This document shows, piece by piece, positions 7,238-15,540 of a stretch of 32,819 nucleotides of DNA. The notes beneath the pieces are model-generated. The model was not told the DNA's origin, searched no databases, and saw nothing but the letters and a program-made list of their open reading frames with translations. Every line of letters starts with the position of its first letter. Positions within the stretch are counted from its first letter, which is position 1. The position numbers were made by a program, and so were the translations under genes. Source of the DNA: Singulisphaera sp. GP187 (lineage in GTDB: Bacteria; Planctomycetota; GCA-002687715); the NCBI GenBank assembly GCA_945907755.1, contig CAMDTN010000027.1:1-32819 (forward strand), written 5' to 3'.

Positions 7238-8842
7238 CTAGGGCACTACCGGGGGCGCATGGCGGGCGCAGATGCTCCCGGCGGCACGCAAACCGTCCAC
7301 GGCAGCCGAGACAATTCCACCCGCATACCCAGCGCCTTCGCCCACGGGATACAAGCCGCCAATGTTGACGGATTCGATGCTGTCCGCGTGGCGCACAAAA
7401 CGCACCGGGCTGCTGGAGCGCATCTCCGGGCCCACTAACACTGCCTCAGGCTGGATATAGCCAGGCATCTGTCGGTGGAACACCGGTAGCGCCTCCCGCA
7501 GCGCCTTGTCCACTTGCGGCGGCAGAACGCTGCGCAAGTCCGCAGCCACCAATTCAGTCCGCGACGACGAGCGTGGCAAGTCGCCCCCTGATGCGCGATC
7601 CAGCCAATCCACCAAGCGCTGTGCTGGAATCGCCATTTCCTTGCCAGCGGCGTGTACGGCCGCTTCTTCGTAGCGCTGTTGCAAGTCCATTCCTGCGAAC
7701 ACTCCCTCGGCCCCGAATTCGTTCACTTCCAGCGTGGTCACCAAACCCGAATTGGCAAACCCTGTGTCCTTCGACGACCACGACATGCCGTTGGTGTTCA
7801 TGGTGTTGGCCGTGCTGATGGCAGGAATGATCTCGCCACCAGGGCACATGCAGAACGACCACACGCTGCGCCCAGTCACTCGCGCTGCGATGCGGTAGTC
7901 GGATGGAAACCCATCTGATTCTCCGGAACCGCGCACGCAGCGGTCAACAAACGCTTGCGGATGCTCAATGCGCAAACCCAATTGGAACGGTTTGCGTTCC
8001 ATGGCGACGCCATCCGCCGCCAACGCGCGCGTGAGGTCCCGCGCGGAATGCCCTGGGGCGAGCACTGCCACGCTGCATGGAATGTCGCCGCTGTTGGTGC
8101 GCACCGCGGTCAGTTGCCCCAGGTTGTGGCTGATGCCAACAACCTTACAGCGAAAGCGCATCTCGCCGCCCAGCTCTTGAATGCGACGGCGCATACGTCC
8201 CACCACCGCGCGCACGCGATCAGAGCCCAAGTGCGGACGGAAATCGTAGGACACCGAAGCGATGCCCGAAAACTCGCGCACTGTGGCCAGCACTTTGGCT
8301 GAGCGCGGATCTGCTGAACGCGAAGTCAGCTTGCCGTCTGAATAAGTGCCCGCGCCACCTTCGCCGAAAAGGTAATTCGATTCTGGATCCAGGACGCGCT
8401 CGCGCACCAGCCGCATGATCGCAGTAGCACGGTGGTTCATGGCGTCGCCGCGCTCCAGCACCAGCGGCCTGAACCCATGTTCTGCAAGTTCCAAGGCGGC
8501 GAAGAGCCCTGCTGGGCCGCTACCAATGACCACCGGCCGTAGCGCGAGCGTCGCGTCGCCTTTGCGCTGCGGAGGCGTGACCGTTTCCACCCAAGTGAGG
8601 CCGCGGCCCAAGTGGTTTGGCGCCCGCCACTCTGGGCGCGTCATCAAATCTACTGTCCACGAAACCACCGGATGCTGGCGGCGACGATCAACAGACCGAC
8701 GCACAATTTCATAGCCGGTCACATCGGCAGCTTTCAACCCAGCGCGGGCGAGAGCAAGTTCGAAAATCTCAGTATCAGACCCCTCACGGGGCAAGCGAAG
8801 TTCATGGACGCGTAATGGCAACGGTGGGGGCCTCGCGCACAA
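7238..8842 (-). CDS. NAD(P)/FAD-dependent dehydrogenase, COG2509 family
   Basis: A 534-residue flavoprotein of the uncharacterised 'NAD(FAD)-utilizing dehydrogenase' family. The N-terminal 95 residues form the family's small domain (ending near the TWVETVTPPQ segment). A Rossmann FAD site follows: VVIGSGPAGLFAALELAEHG (about 104-123, GxGxxG) with an acidic ribose-binding Glu in LVLERGD. Typical downstream segments are FGEGGAGTYSDGKLTSR, APGHSARDL and CMCPGGEI. The C-terminal GLYPVGEGAGYAGGIVSAAVDGL is a second flavin-binding motif. The substrate is unknown across the family. The start is probably the TTG at 8842, seven bases after the rhomboid stop, or a second TTG seven codons later. It is downstream of hpt and the rhomboid gene and probably co-transcribed. 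Confidence 0.88.
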   Translation of the reverse strand: MCARPPPLPLRVHELRLPREGSDTEIFELALARAGLKAADVTGYEIVRRSVDRRRQHPVVSWTVDLMTRPEWRAPNHLGRGLTWVETVTPPQRKGDATLALRPVVIGSGPAGLFAALELAEHGFRPLVLERGDAMNHRATAIMRLVRERVLDPESNYLFGEGGAGTYSDGKLTSRSADPRSAKVLATVREFSGIASVSYDFRPHLGSDRVRAVVGRMRRRIQELGGEMRFRCKVVGISHNLGQLTAVRTNSGDIPCSVAVLAPGHSARDLTRALAADGVAMERKPFQLGLRIEHPQAFVDRCVRGSGESDGFPSDYRIAARVTGRSVWSFCMCPGGEIIPAISTANTMNTNGMSWSSKDTGFANSGLVTTLEVNEFGAEGVFAGMDLQQRYEEAAVHAAGKEMAIPAQRLVDWLDRASGGDLPRSSSRTELVAADLRSVLPPQVDKALREALPVFHRQMPGYIQPEAVLVGPEMRSSSPVRFVRHADSIESVNIGGLYPVGEGAGYAGGIVSAAVDGLRAAGSICARHAPPVVP

Positions 8843-8849
8843 GAATACT

Positions 8850-9695
8850 TCACCCGCGGCGGCTTGCCTGCGATTTGCGCGAGCGCTGCTCTAAGAACGA
8901 ACGCTCAGCGTTCGTCAGTGCGGGCATCCCTTCCTGCGAAATCTTCGCGAGAATCCTGTCCAATTCGCGCTCATCACCAAGTTCTGTTTCCAGCCGACGC
9001 ACGGAATCGCGACGGCGCTGGCGCGCTTTGAAACGCTCGATGCGCGGTTGCAGTACGCGCGGCCAGAGCCATGCAAGGCTGAAGCCGCCGACGCCTCCGA
9101 ACAGATGGGTCCAATGCGCCTTGCCATCGCTGGTGGCGCCTGCCCCGCGTCCGTCGCCCAAGGCATAGGCCAAATCGATCAGCACTAACACCAGGACCAG
9201 CCACTTCATGCGCACGTCAATGACCAGCACGCGCACGACGAGGTTTGGCACCATCACCATGAGGATTGCGAGGACACCCATGATGCTGCCACTGGCGCCC
9301 ACAACCGGGGCGTGCCCGCCGCGTTCAAGGAATGCCCCGAGCGAGCCTGCAACGCCGCACAGCACATACATCCACAGGAAGCGCCGTGCGCCCACCATGC
9401 CTTCCAAGATGCGCCCTGCGAAGAACAGCATCAGGCAGTTCCAGAGCAGATGCCAAATGTCGGCATGCACAAACTGGTAGGTGAACACCTGCCAGAAGTG
9501 GCCTGCTTGAAGGCCCGCCACCGAAACACCCAGTTCTTCCTCGACGGTGCCTGCGGCCACAAAGCCCATGCCCGTCAGCAATACCTTCAGCAAGTGAAGT
9601 CCGACGGTGACGCCAAGGATGAGGAAAAGCCCATCCTGCGGCTGGCGCGGGATGAAACCGGAATCATCGTCGTAGCGGCGGTCGCTCCAAGCCAT
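8850..9695 (-). CDS. Rhomboid-family intramembrane serine protease
   Basis: This 281-residue polytopic membrane protein is a rhomboid, which cleaves membrane proteins within or near the bilayer. At least six hydrophobic segments lie between residues 22 and 212. The oxyanion-site motif HADIWHLLWN (77-86) precedes the catalytic-serine motif GASGS, with Ser135 as probable nucleophile. The partner His197 lies in THLFGGVGG of the last segment, so the enzyme should be active. The soluble C-terminal tail contains ELDRILAKISQEGMPALTNAE, a short conserved region often found after bacterial rhomboid domains. The ATG at 9695 lies 13 bases after the hpt stop, and the site GAGGT overlaps that stop. Its substrate cannot be told from context. 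Confidence 0.93.
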   Translation of the reverse strand: MAWSDRRYDDDSGFIPRQPQDGLFLILGVTVGLHLLKVLLTGMGFVAAGTVEEELGVSVAGLQAGHFWQVFTYQFVHADIWHLLWNCLMLFFAGRILEGMVGARRFLWMYVLCGVAGSLGAFLERGGHAPVVGASGSIMGVLAILMVMVPNLVVRVLVIDVRMKWLVLVLVLIDLAYALGDGRGAGATSDGKAHWTHLFGGVGGFSLAWLWPRVLQPRIERFKARQRRRDSVRRLETELGDERELDRILAKISQEGMPALTNAERSFLEQRSRKSQASRRG

Positions 9696-9696
9696 C

Positions 9697-9708
9697 GGTA
9701 GCGCTACC
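9697..9708. repeat. Perfect 12-bp palindrome between hpt and the rhomboid gene
   Basis: GGTAGCGCTACC is a perfect palindrome that fills almost the entire gap between the hpt stop and the rhomboid start. It overlaps the rhomboid's GAGGT ribosome site, so a small hairpin (4-bp stem, 4-base loop) could mask it. A chance palindrome is also possible. Confidence 0.35.
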
Positions 9709-10251
9709 TCAGGGGCGCTGGCACTCGGGTTTCAGTACCCCGATATACGGAAGATTGCGGTATCGGTCTGCAAAATCGAGCCCATAACCCACAACAAACA
9801 CATCATCGACCGGGAAGCCGGAGTAGTCGGCACGGATAGGCACTACGCGGCGGGCCATTTTGTCCAGCAGCACGCAAGTGCGCACTTCCCCTGCGCCATG
9901 TTCCTCTTTCAACCGTCGCACGACCGTGTCCAGCGTGCGTCCGGTGTCGAGGATGTCATCAACAACAACCACTGTTCGCCCTTTCAAATCTTCCTCGGGG
10001 AACACTTTCAAATGGATCTGCCCACTGGAACTGGTGGAGTGGCCATAGCTGGAGGCCCAAGCGAAATCCACTTTTACAGGAGCGTCGATCGATCGAATCA
10101 GGTCGGAGAAGAACAGCACACTGCCTTTCAACAAAGCCACCACCACCGCTTCGCGCCCAGCGAGGTCGTTCGAAATCTGCCGACCGAGGGCCTGCACCCG
10201 AGTGTTGATGGCTTCGGCGCTGAAGAGCACTTCGGCGATGTCGCGATGCAT
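9709..10251 (-). CDS. hpt: Hypoxanthine phosphoribosyltransferase
   Basis: A 180-residue purine salvage enzyme that joins hypoxanthine or guanine to PRPP. The PRPP-binding signature VVVVDDILDTGRTL spans about 95-108 and includes the two catalytic acidic residues. The LKGS loop is at 41-44, and DDVFVVGYGLDFADRYRNLP near the C-terminus is the purine-binding region typical of HPRT. Length is normal. The ATG at 10251 has a GGAGG site within 15 bases. It is first in a minus-strand operon with the rhomboid and COG2509 genes and is divergent from folD. Confidence 0.95.
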   Translation of the reverse strand: MHRDIAEVLFSAEAINTRVQALGRQISNDLAGREAVVVALLKGSVLFFSDLIRSIDAPVKVDFAWASSYGHSTSSSGQIHLKVFPEEDLKGRTVVVVDDILDTGRTLDTVVRRLKEEHGAGEVRTCVLLDKMARRVVPIRADYSGFPVDDVFVVGYGLDFADRYRNLPYIGVLKPECQRP

Positions 10252-10364
10252 GGGGCGATCCTCCAGTGGGGTGCAAACTGTAACGCCTGCGCGCAGTGCA
10301 GGGAGTGCCCGAGTCCACGACGCGCCACTGGTGTCCGGCGAACGCGGCGCAATAATCGGCGACC
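10252..10364. promoter_or_regulatory. Divergent promoter region between hpt and folD
   Basis: This 113-base gap separates divergent start codons and must hold the promoters of both genes. On the minus strand a TACAGT (10277-10282), resembling a -10 box, lies 25 bases before the hpt start, without a good -35. On the plus strand AATAAT (10351-10356) lies eight bases before the folD TTG. Neither is strong enough to call alone. Confidence 0.35.
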
Positions 10365-11225
10365 TTGACTCGGATCATCGATGGAAAAGCTCTGGCCCTG
10401 CGCATCGAGGCCGAAGTAGCGCGTGAAGCCGCAGCACTGGACAGCATGGGCGCCGCGCCGGTGCTCGCTTCTGTGCAAGCAGGCCGCACGCCCGCTGCCG
10501 AGATCTACATGCGCCACCAAGCCCGCGCTGCCGAACGCACAGGTATCGCCTACCGCCGCATCGAACTGCCTGCAGAAATCAGCGAGCGCCAATTGTTGCG
10601 CGAGCTCGAGCGCATCGCTCAAGACCCACAAGTGACGGGCTTGCTCCTGCAGACGCCGCTGCCGCCGCATCTATCCGCACGCGCCGTGCGCCGCGCGTTG
10701 GACCCGCTGAAGGATGTCGAAGGCGTACATCCAGCCAACCTTGGTTGGTTGCTATCCGACCGCCCCGGGTTGGTGCCGTGCACCGCCGCAGCCGCACTTG
10801 AGTGCATTCTCAGCACCGGCGTTGACTTGCGCGGCAAAGAAGCCGTGGTGGTGGGCCATTCTGAAACTGTGGGCAAACCCATCGCACTGCTGCTAATGGA
10901 ACGCCTCGCCACCGTCAGCGTTTGCCATCACGCTACGGTAAACCTGCAGGAACATGTGCGCCGCGCTGAAATCTTGGTGGTAGCCGCAGGCCAACCCGGT
11001 TTGGTGCGCGGTGCAGACCTGCGCGAAGGTGCCATCGTGGTGGATGTGGGCATCAACGAAATCGAACGTGATGGCAAGCGTGTGGTTGTGGGCGATGTGG
11101 ATGCCGGTACTGAGAACCGCGCGGCATGGATCACTCCAGTGCCTGGCGGCGTGGGGCCTGTCACCGTCGCCCTGTTGCTGCGCAACACCGTGCGCGCCGC
11201 AGCACGCCAAGTCCAAGCGGGCTAA
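10365..11225 (+). CDS. folD: FolD-type methylenetetrahydrofolate dehydrogenase, catalytic Lys replaced
   Basis: A 286-residue protein of the FolD family, which normally oxidises 5,10-methylene-THF to methenyl-THF and hydrolyses that to 10-formyl-THF. Family motifs are clear: VQAGRTPAAEIYMRH (37-51), LLLQTPLPPHL (93-103), LKDVEGVHPANLG (115-127), VVVGHSETVGKP (161-172) and TPVPGGVGPVTVALLL (257-272). The Tyr at 48 is kept, but the Lys four residues later, needed for the cyclohydrolase step, is Gln52 (codon CAA). The Gln in QTPLP (Gln96) and the Asp in KDVEG (Asp117) are kept. The usual GRS in the nucleotide-binding loop is GHS (164-166). The start is a TTG without a clear ribosome site. The dehydrogenase function is likely; the hydrolase function is doubtful. 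Confidence 0.92.
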   Translation: MTRIIDGKALALRIEAEVAREAAALDSMGAAPVLASVQAGRTPAAEIYMRHQARAAERTGIAYRRIELPAEISERQLLRELERIAQDPQVTGLLLQTPLPPHLSARAVRRALDPLKDVEGVHPANLGWLLSDRPGLVPCTAAAALECILSTGVDLRGKEAVVVGHSETVGKPIALLLMERLATVSVCHHATVNLQEHVRRAEILVVAAGQPGLVRGADLREGAIVVDVGINEIERDGKRVVVGDVDAGTENRAAWITPVPGGVGPVTVALLLRNTVRAAARQVQAG

Positions 11226-12203
11226 TTAGAGTTTGCGTTCCAGCACGTAACGGCCCACCGCCGCCAGCGCCAGCGAATCGCGACCGCATGCGCTGCGCAC
11301 CGCCAGCAAGCCTTCGGCCACATGAGCTTCGGCCCGCTTGACAGCTTCCTCCAACGCGCCGCTACTGCGCAGCGCGTCGTTCAAAAGCGCCACACCACCG
11401 GCATCTTCCTGCCCCAGAATCACGCGGCGCAAAAGCGCTTTCGTGGCTTCATCGGCCTGCTCGCGCAGGATCAGCAATGGCAAGGTCATCTTGCCGTTGC
11501 GCAAATCCGTGCCGAGGGACTTGCCCACTTGCGCTTCTTCGCCAGCAACATCCAAGCAGTCATCAATAATCTGGAAGGCGATGCCCAGCTTCAATCCGCA
11601 CAACGCAAACGCCTCGACCACACCGTCAGCAGCGCCGGCCAAGTGCGCAGCGAGCCCAGTGGCCGCAGCGTAGAGCTCGGCGGTCTTGCCGCTGATGATG
11701 GTGTAGTAAGTGGTTTCGGTCAGATCTGGGTCTTGCCGATGGCGGTTCTGCAAGATCTCACCCTCGCACACCGTGCTCACCGCCTGCGTTAGCGCCAGAA
11801 GTGCGCGACGGTTGCCCAACCTTGCCAACAAGTGAATAGCGCGCGAAAAGATGATGTCGCCTAAGAGCACCGCTTCGTAGTTGCCGTGACGCACGTTCAC
11901 CGTCTCTTGGCGGCGGCGCATGGTGGCCACATCAATGACATCGTCGTGTACCAGCGTGGCCAAGTGGATCAGCTCCACCACCGCGCCCAAGCGCGCATGG
12001 CCTTCGCAGACGCCGCCGGATTCCCGCGCCACCAGGAACACCAACGCCGGACGCATACGCTTGCCGCCATAACGGCCGCTCACTTCCAACAAACTCGCGA
12101 TGTCCGGGACCGGCGATTCCAATACCGCGCGGATTTCGGCCTCTACCTCCAACATGTCGCTGGCGATGTCACGGTAGATGAGTTCAAGGACGGCAGAGGA
12201 CAT
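11226..12203 (-). CDS. Polyprenyl (trans-isoprenyl) diphosphate synthase
   Basis: A 325-residue all-helical prenyltransferase that condenses isopentenyl diphosphate onto an allylic primer to make a long-chain polyprenyl diphosphate. It shows GGKRMRPAL (46-54), the first Asp-rich motif DDVID (87-91) and the second DDCLD (214-218), followed by GTDLRNGKMTLPLL. Ala80-neighbouring residues before the first motif are small or medium (HLATLVHDD), as in medium- to long-chain enzymes, but chain length cannot be read with confidence. It could supply the menaquinone side chain (hepta/octaprenyl), which would fit the futalosine gene mqnA nearby. Its stop codon abuts the folD stop directly (TAATTA). Confidence 0.9.
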   Translation of the reverse strand: MSSAVLELIYRDIASDMLEVEAEIRAVLESPVPDIASLLEVSGRYGGKRMRPALVFLVARESGGVCEGHARLGAVVELIHLATLVHDDVIDVATMRRRQETVNVRHGNYEAVLLGDIIFSRAIHLLARLGNRRALLALTQAVSTVCEGEILQNRHRQDPDLTETTYYTIISGKTAELYAAATGLAAHLAGAADGVVEAFALCGLKLGIAFQIIDDCLDVAGEEAQVGKSLGTDLRNGKMTLPLLILREQADEATKALLRRVILGQEDAGGVALLNDALRSSGALEEAVKRAEAHVAEGLLAVRSACGRDSLALAAVGRYVLERKL

Positions 12204-12290
12204 AGTGCGTTAGTTGCTCGCTCTCAGCGCACCGTACCAGCCGTTCTATAGGGGCTCAATCAAACTCCATGTGGACGCTTGCGCGCATGG

Positions 12291-12902
12291 TCATGCCTGC
12301 GCCGCAACCCGCGCCTGCGCCAAGCGCAACGATTCCGGGTCGTTCACGCCACCAAGGCCGATGCGCCAGTCGCTATTGGGATGCGCGACACTAAAATCCA
12401 CTGCGAAAGCAGTGCTCCACTGGCGCCACGCTCCGGCGCGCCGTTCGCCCGCAGCAACCAACGCGCACAGTTGTGGCAAGGCGGCCGCGCGCAGCAATAG
12501 GGGCAAAGGTTCGACGATTTCGCCCGCCAAGTAGCCAGCACAAGCTGCAGATGAAGGAGCAGCCGCGAGGACGCTCGCACAGGATTCCGGCAGAAAGGGC
12601 ATGTCGACGGGAACCACCAGCACACCGTCGGGGCATTGCTCTAGGAGGGCCAACATCGCTTGCAGCGGGCCACCGCCGGGGTCGGAATCGTGAACCACAT
12701 CCCAGCCCATTTGCACAGCTTGGGCAGCGCCAGGTCCATCAAGGCGCGTAGACACCAAAACTCGCGAACAGCGCTGGGAGAGGCGACGCACGGTGCGCAG
12801 CAGAAGCGTTTCGCCGCCCAAAATGGCCGCCGCTTTGTCTGCTCCCATGCGCCGCGAGAACCCGCCACACAGGATGCCTAAGGCCGGCAGCGTTTCAGTC
12901 AC
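12291..12902 (-). CDS. mobA: Molybdenum cofactor guanylyltransferase MobA
   Basis: A 203-residue nucleotidyltransferase that attaches GMP to molybdopterin to give the guanine dinucleotide cofactor. The N-terminal nucleotide-binding signature GILCGGFSRRMGADKA (9-24) is close to the MobA consensus. GPLQAMLALL (78-87) and VVPVDMPFL (about 97-104, metal-binding Asp100) follow, and the C-terminal GVNDPESLRLAQA matches the family's NxNTPEDL end. The GTG start at 12902 lies inside the upstream 61-residue gene (8-base overlap), so translation is coupled. A general MobA-like transferase (for example for other nucleotides) is the main alternative, but the tatA linkage supports molybdoenzyme maturation. 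Confidence 0.85.
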   Translation of the reverse strand: MTETLPALGILCGGFSRRMGADKAAAILGGETLLLRTVRRLSQRCSRVLVSTRLDGPGAAQAVQMGWDVVHDSDPGGGPLQAMLALLEQCPDGVLVVPVDMPFLPESCASVLAAAPSSAACAGYLAGEIVEPLPLLLRAAALPQLCALVAAGERRAGAWRQWSTAFAVDFSVAHPNSDWRIGLGGVNDPESLRLAQARVAAQA

Positions 12903-13080
12903 GCTGCACTTCGATCACCACATGCTGCGGCTCGCGCACATCTTTCAAAGCCTCGACAAGGCCCATGGTGGCACCGCCCAGCATGTTGTGCAGGAAGGGT
13001 TTCAAGGGGCGTTCGACACCGTCCACCACGAGTTTGACGCGGTAGGCCGGACGGAGTTCAGCCCCGTCCCCCGCAGTCAT
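12895..13080 (-). CDS. Small protein of unknown function (61 aa) between tatA and mobA
   Basis: I do not recognise this 61-residue protein. Its ATG overlaps the tatA stop as ATGA and its end overlaps the mobA start by eight bases, so it is locked into the operon; that is the main evidence that it is real. The first 12 residues are polar. The rest alternates hydrophobic and charged residues: a strand-like YRVKLVVDGVERPLKPF, a helix-like LHNMLGGATMGLVEALKDV and a final strand HVVIEVQ. It would fold as a small beta-alpha-beta unit. It has no signal peptide, membrane segment or cysteine. By context it may assist molybdoenzyme maturation or Tat export, which is speculation. Confidence 0.75.
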   Translation of the reverse strand: MTAGDGAELRPAYRVKLVVDGVERPLKPFLHNMLGGATMGLVEALKDVREPQHVVIEVQRD

Positions 13081-13319
13081 GGGGCGTTTTTGCGCACGCG
13101 CTCATCGACGCGCGTGTTCGTGCCGGTGCCATCGGGCAATTCGGTGTGCCCCGCTTCAGGAGCGCTGTCGTCCTTCATGCCCTTTTTGAACTCAACCACA
13201 GACTTGCCGAGGTTGCGCATCAGGTTGGGCAGGCGGCCTCCGAACAGCAACAACACAACCAACAGGATGACGATAAGCTCAAGCGGCCCGACGCCGAAGG
13301 CGAGCTGCAGTTGCGGCAT
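13077..13319 (-). CDS. tatA: Sec-independent translocase subunit TatA/TatE
   Basis: A TatA-family protein, the channel-forming component of twin-arginine export of folded proteins. GVGPLELIVILLVVLLLFGGRLP is the membrane helix with the FG hinge, followed by the amphipathic helix NLMRNLGKSVVEFKKGMKDD and a polar, charged tail. The start is uncertain: ATGs at 13367, 13343 and 13319 are all in frame and none has a good ribosome site. I chose 13319 (80 residues) because TatA proteins have a very short segment before the helix. It heads a coupled set with the 61-residue protein and mobA. TatB is possible but less likely from the short tail. TatC is not in the window. Confidence 0.85.
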   Translation of the reverse strand: MPQLQLAFGVGPLELIVILLVVLLLFGGRLPNLMRNLGKSVVEFKKGMKDDSAPEAGHTELPDGTGTNTRVDERVRKNAP

Positions 13320-13420
13320 AGCATCGTTCAAGGGCGCTTGCATAGGTGCACTTTCGGGCCACCCCATGGGTGGCCGCAGCACTGTAACAGACCGACCCTA
13401 CGCGCGGTGGACCCGCGATA

Positions 13421-14716
13421 CTAGGCGCGGTGGATAACCGCACCGAGGGAGCGCAGGCGCTCGTCGATGCGCTCGTAGCCACGGTCGATCTGGTGAGCGT
13501 TCTGGATGGTGGACTTGCCCTCGGCGCAGAGCGCCGCCGCTAGCAAAGCCATGCCAGCACGAATGTCCGGCGAACCCATAGTGGCTCCATGCAGTTTGCT
13601 GGGGCCGATCACCACTGCGCGGTGCGGGTCGCACAACACCACGCGCGCGCCCATGGTCAGCAGGCGGTCAACGAAGAACAGTCGACTCTCGAACATCTTC
13701 TCGTGAATCACCACGGTGCCAGTGGATTGCGTAGCCAGCACCAGCGCGATGGAGGTCAGGTCCGCGGGGAACCCTGGCCATACCCCATCATCCACTTTGG
13801 GGATGGCCCCATGTAAGTCTTCCTGAATGCGCAGCTCTTGTTTCCCTGGCACGATTAGGTCGTTGCCTTCGAAATGTGTCTGCACACCAAGCCTACGGAA
13901 GACCATGCAGATCATGCGCAGATGATCGGGCACAACTTGCTGCACACATAGTTCTCCGCCTGTCATGGCGGCGAGTGCGATGAACGAACCGATTTCAATG
14001 TGGTCTGGGTCGATGCGGTGCTCGACACCGCCCAGCTCGCGACATCCAACGACTTCAAGGCAGTTGCTGCCGATGCCGCCGATTTGCGCACCCATGCCCA
14101 CCAACATGTGGCATAGGCCTTGCACATGCGGTTCCGAAGCCGCGTTCATGATGCGCGTGCGCCCGTTGGCGACAGCCGCTGCCATCACCGCATTTTCCGT
14201 CGCCATCACCGAGGCTTCATCGAGAAACACATCGGCGCCAGTGAATCCGTCGCGCAGCGTCAGGCTGTACTGATCGGCGCCAACTTCGACTTCGGCCCCT
14301 AATGCTTGCAACGCCAACAAATGCGTGTCCACGCGGCGGCGCCCGATGCGATCACCGCCAGGACGCGGCAGCACGGCCTTGCCCGTGCGGTGCAGCAAGC
14401 CAGGTGCGAACAGAAATGAGCCTCGGATAGTGCGAGCTATTTCGCGGTCGGGGTTGCGTGTGGACAAATCCGACGCGTCGCAGCGCAAGCGTTGATCGTC
14501 TTGCCAACTGAGCTTCACCCCCAACCGCGTCAGAATCTCTTGCATGGATTCTGCGTCGCGAATGCGTGGCACATTTCCAAGAATGCATGGCTTGGATGTC
14601 AACAGCGTGGCGGCCAGCACAGGCAGCGCCTCGTTCTTGTTGCCCGCGCAAGTAACCGCACCGCTGATCGGCGCGCCACCTTCGACTTCAAAAACCCCTC
14701 CCGTTTCACTTCCCAC
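13421..14716 (-). CDS. murA: UDP-N-acetylglucosamine 1-carboxyvinyltransferase MurA, Cys-to-Asp type
   Basis: A 431-residue EPT-fold enzyme that transfers enolpyruvate from PEP to UDP-GlcNAc, the first committed step of peptidoglycan synthesis. The GTG at 14716 is chosen because AAGGAG lies six bases upstream and the family's N-terminus follows at once; the open frame continues 42 codons further upstream only as an overlap with metF. Visible residues are the Lys of GNKNEALP (Lys27), the active-site loop [16 protein letters not shown] with Asp122 where most MurAs have the Cys, the catalytic Asp319 in PGFPADLTS, and IRAG near the C-terminus. The Asp form is catalytically competent in known natural variants and insensitive to fosfomycin. 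It overlaps the metF stop by 11 bases and is probably co-translated. Confidence 0.95.
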   Translation of the reverse strand: MGSETGGVFEVEGGAPISGAVTCAGNKNEALPVLAATLLTSKPCILGNVPRIRDAESMQEILTRLGVKLSWQDDQRLRCDASDLSTRNPDREIARTIRGSFLFAPGLLHRTGKAVLPRPGGDRIGRRRVDTHLLALQALGAEVEVGADQYSLTLRDGFTGADVFLDEASVMATENAVMAAAVANGRTRIMNAASEPHVQGLCHMLVGMGAQIGGIGSNCLEVVGCRELGGVEHRIDPDHIEIGSFIALAAMTGGELCVQQVVPDHLRMICMVFRRLGVQTHFEGNDLIVPGKQELRIQEDLHGAIPKVDDGVWPGFPADLTSIALVLATQSTGTVVIHEKMFESRLFFVDRLLTMGARVVLCDPHRAVVIGPSKLHGATMGSPDIRAGMALLAAALCAEGKSTIQNAHQIDRGYERIDERLRSLGAVIHRA

Positions 14717-15536
14717 GCGAAGCTCCTTGACGCCGCAGCTCTTGCAGCAACGCGATGCCTGCCTTGGCGCGACCAAATGGAAGCGCCACGTGGAAACCCG
14801 CTCGGTCCCCAACGCGGTCGGCCACTTCACGCGCAAGAGCAACGCCTTCGGCGGCGGGGTCTTCCGCCAAACGCAATCTCTCCGCTGCCCTCAGCGAGCC
14901 GCGGAACGAGTGCATTTCTTGTTCCAAATAGTGCAGCACTTCGACGCTTGGCACCGCCACCAACGCGACCACGGGACGCACGCCTGCGGCGCGGCATTCT
15001 TCCGCGACACGCACCGCCAATTCTGGTTCCAGCAGCGGCGTCGTGATGGCCACGCTGGCTCCTGCGCGCACCTTGTCTAAGAAGCGCACTTGAGAATCCA
15101 CACTGCCGGGGCCATCCAATCGATGCCCAATCACCACTTCCAAACCCACTTCTTCATAGGCCATGCGCGTCAGCGAAACGCTGTCTTCGTCCCACGATCC
15201 GGTGACGCCACGGCCCGGCAGCGGATCGCCTGTGACCACTTTTACTCCGTGCAGGCCAGCTGCCTTCGCAGCCCACAGCGCGCCTTTCAGCGCCACGCGG
15301 TTGCGGTCGCGGCAGTTGATGTGCGGAATGCAAGGCACGCCTAGCTCGCGTTGCAGCAGTGCCGCCGCCATCACCGATTCTAAGCGTGGAGTGCCGCCGG
15401 GCGCATCAGGGATGAACAGCGCTTCGGCCCCTGCCGCCACCAACGACAACCCTTCCAGCACAGTGTGGCTGATATCGGCGCTGCGCGGGGGCAGCAACTC
15501 GCTGAACAACCGAAACTGCGCGAGGCGGCCTGACAT
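14706..15536 (-). CDS. metF: Methylenetetrahydrofolate reductase (MetF-like)
   Basis: A 276-residue TIM-barrel protein of the methylenetetrahydrofolate reductase family, which reduces 5,10-methylene-THF to 5-methyl-THF with FAD. The N-terminal [11 protein letters not shown] (11-21) corresponds to the E-x-x-PPR segment of MetF, with Glu13 at the catalytic position. [10 protein letters not shown] (about 75-84) and [13 protein letters not shown] are further family signatures. Length is slightly below the usual 290. It starts four bases after the upstream zinc-ribbon gene's stop and has no ribosome site of its own, so it is probably translated by reinitiation. Its end overlaps murA. In some anaerobes similar short proteins serve the methyl branch of the Wood-Ljungdahl pathway, but nothing else here suggests that. 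Confidence 0.82.
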   Translation of the reverse strand: MSGRLAQFRLFSELLPPRSADISHTVLEGLSLVAAGAEALFIPDAPGGTPRLESVMAAALLQRELGVPCIPHINCRDRNRVALKGALWAAKAAGLHGVKVVTGDPLPGRGVTGSWDEDSVSLTRMAYEEVGLEVVIGHRLDGPGSVDSQVRFLDKVRAGASVAITTPLLEPELAVRVAEECRAAGVRPVVALVAVPSVEVLHYLEQEMHSFRGSLRAAERLRLAEDPAAEGVALAREVADRVGDRAGFHVALPFGRAKAGIALLQELRRQGASRGK

Positions 15537-15540
15537 GGGT

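Noticed and set aside
14717-14842. 42 extra codons at the murA N-terminus
   Set aside because: They lie wholly within metF and precede a strong AAGGAG followed by a GTG at the family's normal start.
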